Below, one piece after another: positions 17,766 to 26,200 of a stretch of DNA of 64,000 bases. The stretch comes from Kaistia terrae (lineage in GTDB: Bacteria; Pseudomonadota; Alphaproteobacteria; Rhizobiales; Kaistiaceae): NCBI RefSeq assembly GCF_026344005.1, contig NZ_JAPKNH010000012.1, positions 1 through 64,000 of the forward strand. The letters run 5' to 3'. Numbering within the stretch: position 1 is the stretch's first letter; each line of letters opens with the position of its first letter. The notes beneath the pieces were generated by a model. That model saw only the letters and a list, made by a program, of their open reading frames with translations. It was not told the DNA's origin and searched no databases. The position numbers and the translations under genes are program-made.

Positions 17766-18784
17766 GTTCCACGACCCAGAATGCGCCTTCGCCGGTGCCG
17801 GGAAGCGTCGGCTCGCCGCCGCGTGGCGGTATCGCCTCCCTGCTGTCGCGCCGCCATATCGGCACCATCGCGGCGCTGATCGCGCTGCTGATCTTCAACT
17901 TCATCTTCACGCCGCACTTCGCGACGATGCAGACCCTGTCGGTGAATCTCACCCAGGTCTGCGTGATCGTCATCGTCGGCGTCGGCATGACCATGGTCAT
18001 CGCCACCGGCGGCATCGATCTCTCGGTCGGCTCGATCATGGCGATCGCCGGTGCCTTCGCGCCGCAGATCTTCCAGGGCATGCTGTTCCCTGTACCCAAC
18101 CTCTATGTCGGCATTGCGCTCGCCATCGTTATGTCGATCACCATCGCCGGCTTCTTCGGCCTGTTCAACGGCTGGCTGGTGTCGAGTTTCCGCGTCCAGC
18201 CGATCATCGCAACGCTGATCCTCTACATCGCCGGCCGCGGTATCGCGCAGGTCTGGACCAATGGCGACCTTCAGGTCTTCAAGGTTCCCGAGTTCCAGCA
18301 GATCGCCATCGGCCGCGTCTTCGGCGTTCCCTTCCAGGTCTGGATCATGCTGGCGCTGGTGCTGATCGCGGCATGGGCGCTGCAGCGCACCGTGTTTGGC
18401 CGGCAGGTGCTGGCGGTCGGCGGCAATGAGCAGGCGGCCCGCCTCGCCGGCATTCCGGTCCGTCGCGTCAAGCGCCTCGTCTATGTCATCTCGGGCGTGT
18501 GCAGCGGCATCGCCGGCCTGATCGTCATCGCGATGAATTCGGCCGCCGACGCCAACCTGATCGGCATGGGCATCGAGCTCGACGTGATCGCGGCGGTCGC
18601 GGTCGGCGGCACGCTGCTCAGCGGCGGCCGGGCGACTATCATCGGCACGCTGCTCGGCGCGCTCATCATCCAGCTCGTTCGCTATACCCTACTCGCCAAT
18701 GGCGTTCCCGACGCGGCGGCCCTCGTGGTCAAGGCCGGACTGATCGTGCTCGCCGTCTGGCTGCAAAGGCAGGATCGCGCGTAA
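17762..18784 (+). CDS. ytfT: Sugar ABC importer permease 1 (YtfT type)
   Basis: This 340-residue inner-membrane permease of the RbsC/BPD_transp_2 family has about nine hydrophobic segments, including the family motif GMTMVIATGGIDLSVGS near residue 75-90 and AVGGTLLSGGRAT near 280. Many ribose-type importers use one permease as a homodimer; here two different permease genes follow each other as in ytfT-yjfF, so the pore is probably a heterodimer. It starts within the ATPase stop (ATGA) and ends directly at the start of the second permease, showing tight translational coupling. It begins with a proline/serine-rich cytoplasmic tail of about 25 residues. Confidence 0.92.
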   Translation: MSSTTQNAPSPVPGSVGSPPRGGIASLLSRRHIGTIAALIALLIFNFIFTPHFATMQTLSVNLTQVCVIVIVGVGMTMVIATGGIDLSVGSIMAIAGAFAPQIFQGMLFPVPNLYVGIALAIVMSITIAGFFGLFNGWLVSSFRVQPIIATLILYIAGRGIAQVWTNGDLQVFKVPEFQQIAIGRVFGVPFQVWIMLALVLIAAWALQRTVFGRQVLAVGGNEQAARLAGIPVRRVKRLVYVISGVCSGIAGLIVIAMNSAADANLIGMGIELDVIAAVAVGGTLLSGGRATIIGTLLGALIIQLVRYTLLANGVPDAAALVVKAGLIVLAVWLQRQDRA

Positions 18785-19810
18785 ATGCCTCGTCTTCACG
18801 CCTCCGCCGGCTTCGGCGCCCTTCTCGCGCTGCTCCTGATCATCGGTTTCGGCGCCTGGCGCTACGATGGCTTCATCAGCGAGTACAACATCCTCACCGT
18901 GCTCCGTTACAACTCGATGTTCGCGTTGGTCGGGCTCGGCATGTGCTTCGTCATCATGACGGGCGGCATCGATCTTTCGGTCGGGTCGGTCGCAGCGCTC
19001 TCGAGTGTCGTCGCCGCCTATCTCAGCCCCTATGGCCTCATTCCCGGCCTGCTGGGCGGGCTTGCGGCGGGTGTTGCTGCCGGCACGATCAACGGCTTCA
19101 TCATCTCGAAGATGAAGATCCTGCCCTTCATCGCCACGCTGGCGACGATGCTGGCGGCCTCCGGCGTCGCGCTGCTGCTTTCCAACCAGCAATCCGTTCC
19201 GGCTTCCTACGACACCAATTTCATGGCGCTTGGCCAGGGTGATTTCGCCCTCTACGCACCCGACTGGGTCAATGGCGAGGATGCCGGCTTCTTCGGCGCT
19301 GTCATCCGCATCTTCCTCGGCTTCCCGATTCCGGCCTGGATCGCGCTGTTCGCCTATCTGCTCGGTTCCTTGATCCTCAATCGCACCGCCTTCGGCCGCC
19401 ATGTGCTGGCGGTTGGCGGCGGCGAGGAAGCCTCGCGCCTGATGGGCTTGCCCACCGATCGCACGATCTTCCTGGTCTATGTGATGTCCGGTCTTCTGGC
19501 TGGCATGGCGGGTGTGATCCTGGCCGCACAGTTCGGCGCCGGCCAGCCGATCGAAGGCATCGGCTGGGAGCTGTTCGCCATTGCTTCGGTGGTGGTCGGC
19601 GGCACGCTGCTGACCGGCGGCAAGGGCTCGGTCGGCGCGACGCTGGTTGGAACCCTGCTGCTCGGTATCCTCTTCACCGTTCTCAATTTCGAGAACGGCA
19701 TGGGCTGGATCAGCCTCAGCGCTTACTGGCAGTCGGTGCTGCGCGGCGGCTTCCTGTTCGTCGTCGTGATCCTGCAGAGCCGGCTCACCCGGTCGACGGC
19801 TGCCGCCTGA
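18785..19810 (+). CDS. yjfF: Sugar ABC importer permease 2 (YjfF type)
   Basis: This 341-residue inner-membrane permease belongs to the same family as its upstream neighbour. It has GLGMCFVIMTGGIDLSVGS near residue 50-70, ILPFIATLATM near 115 and VVGGTLLTGGKGS near 275, typical of YjfF/RbsC proteins. Its ATG directly follows the stop of the first permease (TAAATG), so the two are translated together and likely form the heterodimeric channel. It ends the importer operon; a long hairpin follows 10 bases later. No substrate information is visible in the sequence. Confidence 0.92.
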   Translation: MPRLHASAGFGALLALLLIIGFGAWRYDGFISEYNILTVLRYNSMFALVGLGMCFVIMTGGIDLSVGSVAALSSVVAAYLSPYGLIPGLLGGLAAGVAAGTINGFIISKMKILPFIATLATMLAASGVALLLSNQQSVPASYDTNFMALGQGDFALYAPDWVNGEDAGFFGAVIRIFLGFPIPAWIALFAYLLGSLILNRTAFGRHVLAVGGGEEASRLMGLPTDRTIFLVYVMSGLLAGMAGVILAAQFGAGQPIEGIGWELFAIASVVVGGTLLTGGKGSVGATLVGTLLLGILFTVLNFENGMGWISLSAYWQSVLRGGFLFVVVILQSRLTRSTAAA

Positions 19811-19820
19811 CGCTCCACAT

Positions 19821-19851
19821 CGGCTCAGCGGTTTACAAAACCGCTGAGCCG
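19821..19851 (+). terminator. Hairpin after the importer operon
   Basis: CGGCTCAGCGGTTT and AAACCGCTGAGCCG form a perfect 14-base stem with a 3-base loop, 10 bases after the permease stop. No T-run follows, so termination efficiency is uncertain; the palindrome could also be an operator for the LacI gene 50 bases downstream. Confidence 0.6.
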
Positions 19852-19900
19852 TGGACTGGCATCGCTTGCGGCGTTCAGCCATCTGCTACAGAGTCCCGGC

Positions 19901-21019
19901 ATGGATAATTCCGACAAGAAATTGCCGTCGCATGCCAAGGGAAAGGCCGAGCCGCCGTCACCCGGACCGACGCGTGCCAAGCTCGAGGACGTCGCCAGTC
20001 TGGCGAAAGTGTCGCTTGCAACGGCCTCGCGCGCGATCAACCAGCCCGACATCGTGCGGCCGGCAATTCGCGAGCGGGTGCTGCGCGCCGTTGAGATGCT
20101 GGCCTATACACCGGATCGTGCCGCCAAGGCGCTCAGTTCCGGCCGCAGCCATACGGTCGGCGCCGTTGTGCCGACACTCGGCAACGCCATCTTCGCCGAT
20201 GGCGTCGAGGCGCTTGAGGTCGGGTTGGGCGCTCGTGGCTACACGCTGATCCTCGCCCATTCGCAATATGATCCGGCGCGCGAATTCCGCCAGATCCGCT
20301 CGATGCTGGAATATGGCGTCGATGGGCTCGTTTTGGTCGGCGATTCCTTCGCTCCGGACTCGTTGCCGCTCATCCGGCAGCACCGGCGGCCGCTGGTCAC
20401 GACCTATGTCTGCACCTCGCGCCAGAACATCGCGGCGATTGGCATCGACAACCGCCGCGCCACCTACGGCATGACGCGGTACCTGCTGGAGCTCGGCCAT
20501 CGGGAATTCGCCGTGATCGCCAATACCGGCATGCCGAATGATCGCTCGAAGGCGCGGCTCGATGGTATCCTGGACGCGATCGGGGAGCAGGGCATCCGCC
20601 TGCCGCCCGACCGGATCATCGAGGCAGCGCAGCCTACCATCGTCGCCGGTCGCGAGGCATTCCGCCGGCTTCGCGCGGCCCATCCCGGCGTCACCGCCTT
20701 CCTCTGCACCACCGACGCGATGGCGGTCGGCGCCGTGGCCGAAGCCCGGCGCGAGGGCATTCGCGTGCCCGAGGATGTTTCGATCACTGGTTTCGACGAT
20801 GTCGAGATCGCGGGCGAGACGGATCCGCCGCTGACCACCGTCCGGGTTCCCGCGGCCGAGATCGGCACGCTGGCAGCCAATCAACTGATCCGCATCATCG
20901 AAGGCGAGCCAATCCCGATGAGCACGCAACTGGAAGCGACGTTGGTCATCCGTGGGTCGACCGGACCTGTCGCGGCTCCCGCATTACGCAAGCGCCGTCC
21001 CCGCGCCGCCGTCGTCTAG
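19901..21019 (+). CDS. LacI/GalR-family transcriptional regulator
   Basis: This 372-residue repressor has an N-terminal tail of about 27 residues, then the LacI helix-turn-helix (KLEDVASLAKVSLATASRAI, about 27-46), a hinge helix with YTPDRAAKALSSG (about 69-82), and a periplasmic-binding-protein-like ligand domain to about residue 350. The ligand is probably a sugar or derivative taken up or made by this locus. It sits directly after the importer operon on the same strand, with a long hairpin between. Three ATGAAAGCGCTTTCAT-like sites at 5514, 11397 and 11607 are the best candidates for its operators. The N-terminal tail is longer than usual; no better internal ATG is seen before the helix-turn-helix. 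Confidence 0.92.
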   Translation: MDNSDKKLPSHAKGKAEPPSPGPTRAKLEDVASLAKVSLATASRAINQPDIVRPAIRERVLRAVEMLAYTPDRAAKALSSGRSHTVGAVVPTLGNAIFADGVEALEVGLGARGYTLILAHSQYDPAREFRQIRSMLEYGVDGLVLVGDSFAPDSLPLIRQHRRPLVTTYVCTSRQNIAAIGIDNRRATYGMTRYLLELGHREFAVIANTGMPNDRSKARLDGILDAIGEQGIRLPPDRIIEAAQPTIVAGREAFRRLRAAHPGVTAFLCTTDAMAVGAVAEARREGIRVPEDVSITGFDDVEIAGETDPPLTTVRVPAAEIGTLAANQLIRIIEGEPIPMSTQLEATLVIRGSTGPVAAPALRKRRPRAAVV

Positions 21020-21141
21020 TCGCGCCGGACGTGCCGTTTCGCCAGGAGGGCCGCCGACATCCAGATCGCCAGCCGTCGGGAATCCCGTCCGATCCACTCA
21101 ATCCGTGAACCGATCTAGCCCGCTCAACGACGGCCGGCAGA

Positions 21142-21173
21142 GAGCCTGTCACCGCCAAAACGGCGACAGGCTC
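21142..21173. terminator. Hairpin between convergent genes
   Basis: GAGCCTGTCACCG pairs with CGGCGACAGGCTC (one mismatch) around CCAAAA. It lies between the convergent LacI gene (end 21019) and the aldose epimerase (end 21227) and probably ends transcription in both directions, though there is no clear T-run. Confidence 0.5.
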
Positions 21174-21226
21174 CAATCTGCGTCGGGTCGCGTTTCCGTC
21201 ACGCGAACCGCGTTCGTTCGAACGCC

Positions 21227-22282
21227 CTATTCCGTGAAGAAGCGAACCGACATGCGGTGATCATAGACTTGGTCGGGCAACACGGTCGTGCTTGGGAAGT
21301 GCGAGAAATTCGGTGTGTCCGGGAATTTCTGCGTCTCGAACGTGTAGCCGGCGAAGCGGCAATACGGGCTGTTCGATTTTCCGATGACCGTCTCGTTCAG
21401 ATAGCCGCCGGTATAGAATTGCACGCCGGGTTCGGTGGTGTGCAGTTCGAGGCCGCGGCCCGAAGCGGGATCGACGACGCGGGCGCAGAGACGGAGGTCT
21501 TCGGCCTCGCCGCCGAGGCACCAGTTGTGATCATAGCCGCCGCCGACGAGATGGCCGGTTCCGATATTGGCCAGCGCATCGATGTCGGCGCCGATCGGCT
21601 TGGGCGCCCGGAAGTCGAAGGGCGTTCCGGCGACGGCAAGGATTTCGCCGGTGGCCAGCAGTTCATCATCGATCGGCACGAAGAAGTCGGCGTTGATGGC
21701 GAGGACCTGCTCGCGGACATCGCCGGATGCGTGTCCTGCCAGGTTCCAGTAGGTGTGATGCACGGCATTGAGCACCGTCGGCCGGTCGGTCATGCCGCGA
21801 ATGGCGATCTCAAGCCGGTTGTCTTCGGTCAGGCAATAGCTGGCCGAGAGATGGACGGTGCCGGGATAGCCCTCCTCGCCATGCGGCGAGACCATGGAGA
21901 AGGTGACCGTGTTGGTAGCCTCGTCCACGGTCGCGTCCCAGATCTTGCGATCGAAGCCCGCCACGCCGCCATGGAGGTGATTGTTGCCCTCGTTGCGCGA
22001 AAGCTGGATCGCTTCGCCGCCAAGCGAAAAGCGACCGTCCCGGATGCGGTTGCCATAGCGCCCGCAGGTCGCGCCGAAATAGGTGTCGGTGGCGACATAG
22101 GCGTCGACATCGTCGAAGCCGAGCACGATGTCGGCCATCTCGCCGGTGCGATCGGGCGCGTGAAGTTCGGTCAGCCGCGCACCATAGGTAATCAGTTTCG
22201 CCGACAGGCCGTTGCTGTTGCGCAGGACGAAGCCGCGCACAATCGCGCCGTCCAGATGCCCGAACACGAAGTTCTCAATCAT
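21227..22282 (-). CDS. galM: Aldose 1-epimerase (galactose mutarotase)
   Basis: This 351-residue cytoplasmic enzyme interconverts alpha and beta anomers of aldoses. Family motifs are GRYGNRI (74-80), NNHLHGG (100-106, substrate-binding His), NAVHHTYWNLAG (172-183, catalytic acid H176) and TTEPGVQFYTG, which holds the catalytic-base Glu. Length is normal. The start ATG 22282 is preceded by GAGGAAAAACGAGA; a frame extension to 22369 adds 29 residues without family similarity. It is convergent with the LacI gene and has no co-directional partner, but supports the view that a free sugar enters this locus. Confidence 0.93.
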   Translation of the reverse strand: MIENFVFGHLDGAIVRGFVLRNSNGLSAKLITYGARLTELHAPDRTGEMADIVLGFDDVDAYVATDTYFGATCGRYGNRIRDGRFSLGGEAIQLSRNEGNNHLHGGVAGFDRKIWDATVDEATNTVTFSMVSPHGEEGYPGTVHLSASYCLTEDNRLEIAIRGMTDRPTVLNAVHHTYWNLAGHASGDVREQVLAINADFFVPIDDELLATGEILAVAGTPFDFRAPKPIGADIDALANIGTGHLVGGGYDHNWCLGGEAEDLRLCARVVDPASGRGLELHTTEPGVQFYTGGYLNETVIGKSNSPYCRFAGYTFETQKFPDTPNFSHFPSTTVLPDQVYDHRMSVRFFTE

Positions 22283-22615
22283 TCTCGTTTTTCCTCGATC
22301 CACGTTGCCGCCCTCGCTCGGGCAAGGGCGACCCACCCCCTCCGGTGGACGGCTCAATTCTAGGTGCAAGTCTCGTGGCTGCCCATCCAGTTTTTGGCCG
22401 AAGCGAGTGAGATGCTGATGAAGCAGCTCTCGGAATTTTGTCGGTGGGATGGCGACGCCTTCATGGAAAGGCCCGAGGTGGCCGATCCCGTGCGCTTTGG
22501 GTTATCGATTGGTACAGGTCAAGTTCGAGACCGAGCGTCACATACCGGTGTACAACCTTGCAAAGTCAGGCAAGAAGCCGCGCTCTAGTCGTCACGCCAG
22601 CCATGGAGATGCCGG

Positions 22616-22750
22616 GACTCATTCGAAGAGGCGAGCGCGTCACGCGAGCTCAATCCCCACTGTCGCGAATTTCAGTCAATCTGGCAGCAGCACATCGTCG
22701 AGATGAAGGGCAAGGTCAGAGTAAGCAAGCACCCGAAAAAGGGCTTGTGA
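22616..22750 (+). pseudogene. Possible MmyB-type XRE regulator remnant
   Basis: The frame ending at the TGA 22748-22750 reads ELNPHCREFQSIWQQHIV followed by a KHP segment. That pattern (leucine, ..SPEFRxLWxxHxV.., ..K..HP..G.L) resembles the ligand-binding domain of MmyB-like XRE regulators, which often lie beside SDR genes; an SDR remnant follows here. The helix-turn-helix part is missing and the frame is closed by TAG at 22586-22588. The similarity is short and judged by eye. Confidence 0.35.
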
Positions 22751-22874
22751 GCTGGCGTGCCCGTGCCGCGAGGATCGGCTCGGTGACTGATGACCGAGAG
22801 CCGGGATCCGCGAAAATCCTGGCAGATCGTGGAGACGCTCCTTGCGACCTCCTGCCTCGGTGTCGGTCATCAGC

Positions 22875-22988
22875 GGTCGTCTCTCCGCCCCGGAAGAGGT
22901 AGCAAACGCCGTTCTGGCGGTCGCGAGTCTTCTGACCTTTACGACCGGCTCTATTGTCCCGGTCGACGGCGGACGGCCTCTGAACTAG
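22875..22988 (+). pseudogene. 3-prime remnant of a short-chain dehydrogenase gene
   Basis: The frame ending at TAG 22986-22988 encodes 37 residues: GRLSAPEEVANAVLAVASL, then a segment with FTTGSIVPVDGGRPLN. This is the standard C-terminal end of classical SDR enzymes (G-R-x-x-x-P-E-E-V-A ... TG-x-x-x-V-D-GG). The upstream sequence in the same and other frames lacks the Rossmann and YxxxK motifs, so only the end survives. Confidence 0.75.
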
Positions 22989-23154
22989 ATCGCCGCCTCA
23001 TTCGGGCGCCGACCGTTAATGTCTCAACCGGCGGGGCAGTTGGAGCGGCTGGGAATAGCGCATGCCTGCTATGGCCTATGGCTGACCGCCGCAACGCTCT
23101 CCAACCGCTCTCATGAAACTCCAAATCGGAACTAGCTTGTCTGGCGTTCGAATA

Positions 23155-23185
23155 GAAAAGGCCCCGAAGCGTGCGCTTCGGGGCC
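23155..23185 (-). terminator. Intrinsic terminator of the autotransporter gene
   Basis: GGCCCCGAAGC and GCTTCGGGGCC form a perfect 11-base stem with a 4-base loop. In the minus direction it is followed by CTTTTC, and it lies 38 bases after the autotransporter stop at 23223. Confidence 0.85.
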
Positions 23186-23222
23186 TTGTTGTTTGGCGGA
23201 TCCGGCGTCGGCCGGTCCTGGA

Positions 23223-26200
23223 TCAGAAGTTGTGGCTGGCCTTCAGGCCGAAGGCGTTCTCGGTCGAGGTCTGGCCGAAATTGCCGTCGTAGAAGGCGCG
23301 GATCGTGTTGCCGTTCTCGAACAGCACGTCGACGCCGGCCGAGGTGTTCCACAACAGTCGGTCGGTCGAGGTGGTGATGGTGAAGGCGTCGGTGCCCGAC
23401 GTATCGGCGGTAAAGCGGGCGTTGAGGTCGAAGCCGTCATTGGAGAACACGGTGACGCCGCCCTTGACGTAGGGACGGATCATCGTGCCGCCGGCTGTCA
23501 CAACCTGGCCGCCGACTTCCAGTTCGGGCGCCACGCTGAACACGGTGCGCGAGCCGCTATCGACCGATACGGCGGCGAGACCGCCGGTTTCGCTGAACGC
23601 AGCCTGGTACAGATAGGTGGCGTTGCCCTCGATCTGCGGACGGATATAGACCGTCTCATTGCCGAAATCATACGAGGCGCGCAGGCGGGCATTCAGCGTG
23701 CCCGATTCCGGCTTGCCGGTCAGGTCGTCGCTGAAATCGCCGAAATTGACGGAACGTTCGGTGTCATACCAGGCATAGCTGCCCGAAGCCGCCGCCGAGA
23801 GCGTCAGCGGGCCGGGAACGTACTTCACGACAACGCCGGCTTCGATCTGCTTGCCGTCGCTGGTAGCGCCGTCGGCACCGGTAGACTTGGAGGTGCCTGC
23901 CGCGGCGCCGAAACCGAAGCGGTAGTCGTCCTTGAAGGCGTACTGCGCGCCACCGGCCAGTTCCCACGTGTCGCGGCTGAAGCCCGTCATGTCTGCCGTC
24001 GTATCGCGGTCGAAGGTGCGATAGCCGACGCGGCCCCAGGCGCACTCGCCTTCGGCGTTGAAGGCAAAGGCGCCGTCGCGGACCTTACAGCTCAGCAGGC
24101 TGCTGGCGAAACCGAGCGAGTCGTAGAGCGCCGTCAGCTGCTGGTTCAGATAGGTGTCCGGCGAAAGCTGATTGTAGGCGTCGTTGACCTCTTCGAGCGA
24201 ACCGAGATTGAGCAGCGCAAGGCCAATCGGGTCGAGCGAGGGCGTGTTGCCGATGGCGTTGTTGAGATAGCCGCCAATGGCCCGGCCGTTCGGGTTCATG
24301 CCCTGGGTGATGTAGTCGTAGCCGGCCACGGTGATATCGAGATGCTCGTCGTCCGGCGTGTTGATCGCGTAGTTCACCAGCGGATTGGAAAGCGCCAGGT
24401 TCGAGACCGTGACCGAGTTGGCCGACGCGACCGTGAAGGTCTGGCCGAAGGCGCCTATCGATGTCAGGTTCAGGCCGAGATTGCCGGCAAAGCTGGCGTT
24501 CTCCGAGACGTCGAGCCTGTCGGCTGTCGAATTGGCCAGGTCGATGTCGATCTTCAGCGTGCCGGTCGAGGTGTTGACGAAAGAACCGGTCAGCGCCGTG
24601 GTCGCAACGACGCCATCGCCGCCAATCGAGACGAAGCCGCTATTGGTCAAGGTGCCTTCACCCAGGTTGACGAAGGCACCCGTGTTGAAGACGGCAAGCT
24701 CGTTGTTGGTGAAGCTGTTTGCCCATTCGCTGAGGAGGACGTTGCCGGTGATCGTGCCCGTGTTGATGATCGACGTGACACTGTCTGCACCCGCCGTGAC
24801 AGCGTCGCCAGCAATTCCGTCCGCGGTGCTGATGGTTCCACCGTTGGCGAGCGAATTGATATGTCCGCCATCAAAGTTGATGCCGGCAAAACCCGCGCCA
24901 CCCTTGACCGAGCCGGCGGTGACGGTGACGCTCTGGTTGCCGTAGCCACTAAGGCGAACGCCGTCTCCACCCGCCTGGATGTCGCCATCCGTGGTGACAT
25001 CAATCGCGGCATTGGCGCTCTTGACGAAGATGCCGCTGCCATTCGTGGTGGTGATGTCGCCCGTATGCTGGATCGAAACTAGACCGGTATCGCTGACGTT
25101 GCCGGCACTGATGCCGTCTTCCTTCGCGACGATGTCGCCCGTGCTGACAACGGTGATGGCGCCAAGCGCCGACGTTGCGATGATGCCGTAGCCGCTGCGG
25201 CTCGTGACATCGCCATCCTGGGTGACCTTAACCGCCGTCGTGCCGAGGTTAGAGGCAACGATGCCGTCCTGTTCGGCAAGGATGTGGCCGGTATTGTGGA
25301 CGACGACCGCGCCGACTGCGGACGAGGCGATGATGCCACGGCCAGTCGTGGCGGTGATGTTTCCGGAGGTCCGGGTGATGCTGACGTTGGTCTCGCCGAC
25401 ATTGGAGGCAACGATGCCGTCCACCGCAGCGAAGATATCGCCACTACCCTTGACCTCAACCTCGCCGGTGGTCGACGAGGCGAGGATGCCCGAACCCTGA
25501 TTGGCGGTGATCGTGCCGCTACTCGTGACGGCGACCGTGGTGTCGCCCTTGTTGCCAGCGGTGATGCCGTCGTGTTCCGCCGTGATCTGGCTATTGCCGG
25601 TCACGGTCACGGTAATGGCGCCGGTCGATGACCAGGCGCTGATGCCGGTGTTCGAATAGGAGGTGACATTGCCCTCCTGGTTGATTGTCACGGCGCCGCC
25701 GCCGAGATTCGCGGCGCTGATGCCGGCAAGCTCTGCCGTGACGACGCCGGTGTTCGCGACCTTGATCTCGCCGGTTGCCGACCAGGCATTGATGCCGACG
25801 CCCGCGGTGGAAACCACTCCGGCGCTGATGATATCGATCGTGCCGCCGCCGAAATTGGTCGCGTCGATACCGTCGAGCGCAGACGTGATGGCGCCTGTGG
25901 TGACATTGACCGCGCCGGTCGACGAGGAGGCCTCGATGCCCTTGCCGCTCGTGGAGGTCACGGTGCCATTCTGCACCACGGTGACCGCAACGTTGTCTGT
26001 GTTGGACGCCTTGATGCCGGTCAATTCGGCGACGATGGCACCCGTATTCGTGATCTTGACGATGCCGTTCGATGACGACGCCTTGATGCCGACCCCATGC
26101 GTCGAGGTTACGCCAGCGCTGGTGATCTCTACCTTTCCATAGCCGAGATTGGAGGCATCGATGCCGTCGAGTGCGGCTGAGACCGCGCCCGTCGTGACCG

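Larger units (their letters stand above)
22283..23154. other. Gene-poor patch with decayed gene remnants
   Basis: About 870 bases hold no intact gene. Frames are short and the composition is less GC-biased at third positions than in neighbours. Two remnants are listed separately. An open frame at 22364-22588 (74 codons, with WDGDAFMERPEVADPVRFG) looks protein-like but I do not recognise it. The patch reads as the remains of a deleted or degraded regulator/oxidoreductase pair. Confidence 0.55.

Noticed and set aside
22364-22588. Possible small gene of 74 codons
   Set aside because: It reads somewhat like protein (WDGDAFMERPEVADPV) but I cannot match it, it lacks a ribosome site and lies in a decayed patch. 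Left as part of that patch.
23193-25082. Open frame of 629 codons antisense to the autotransporter, and a 760-codon alternate frame at 25591-27873
   Set aside because: Both arise from the repetitive low-stop composition of the passenger-coding DNA. The sense frame has a signal peptide, barrel and terminal aromatic residue.
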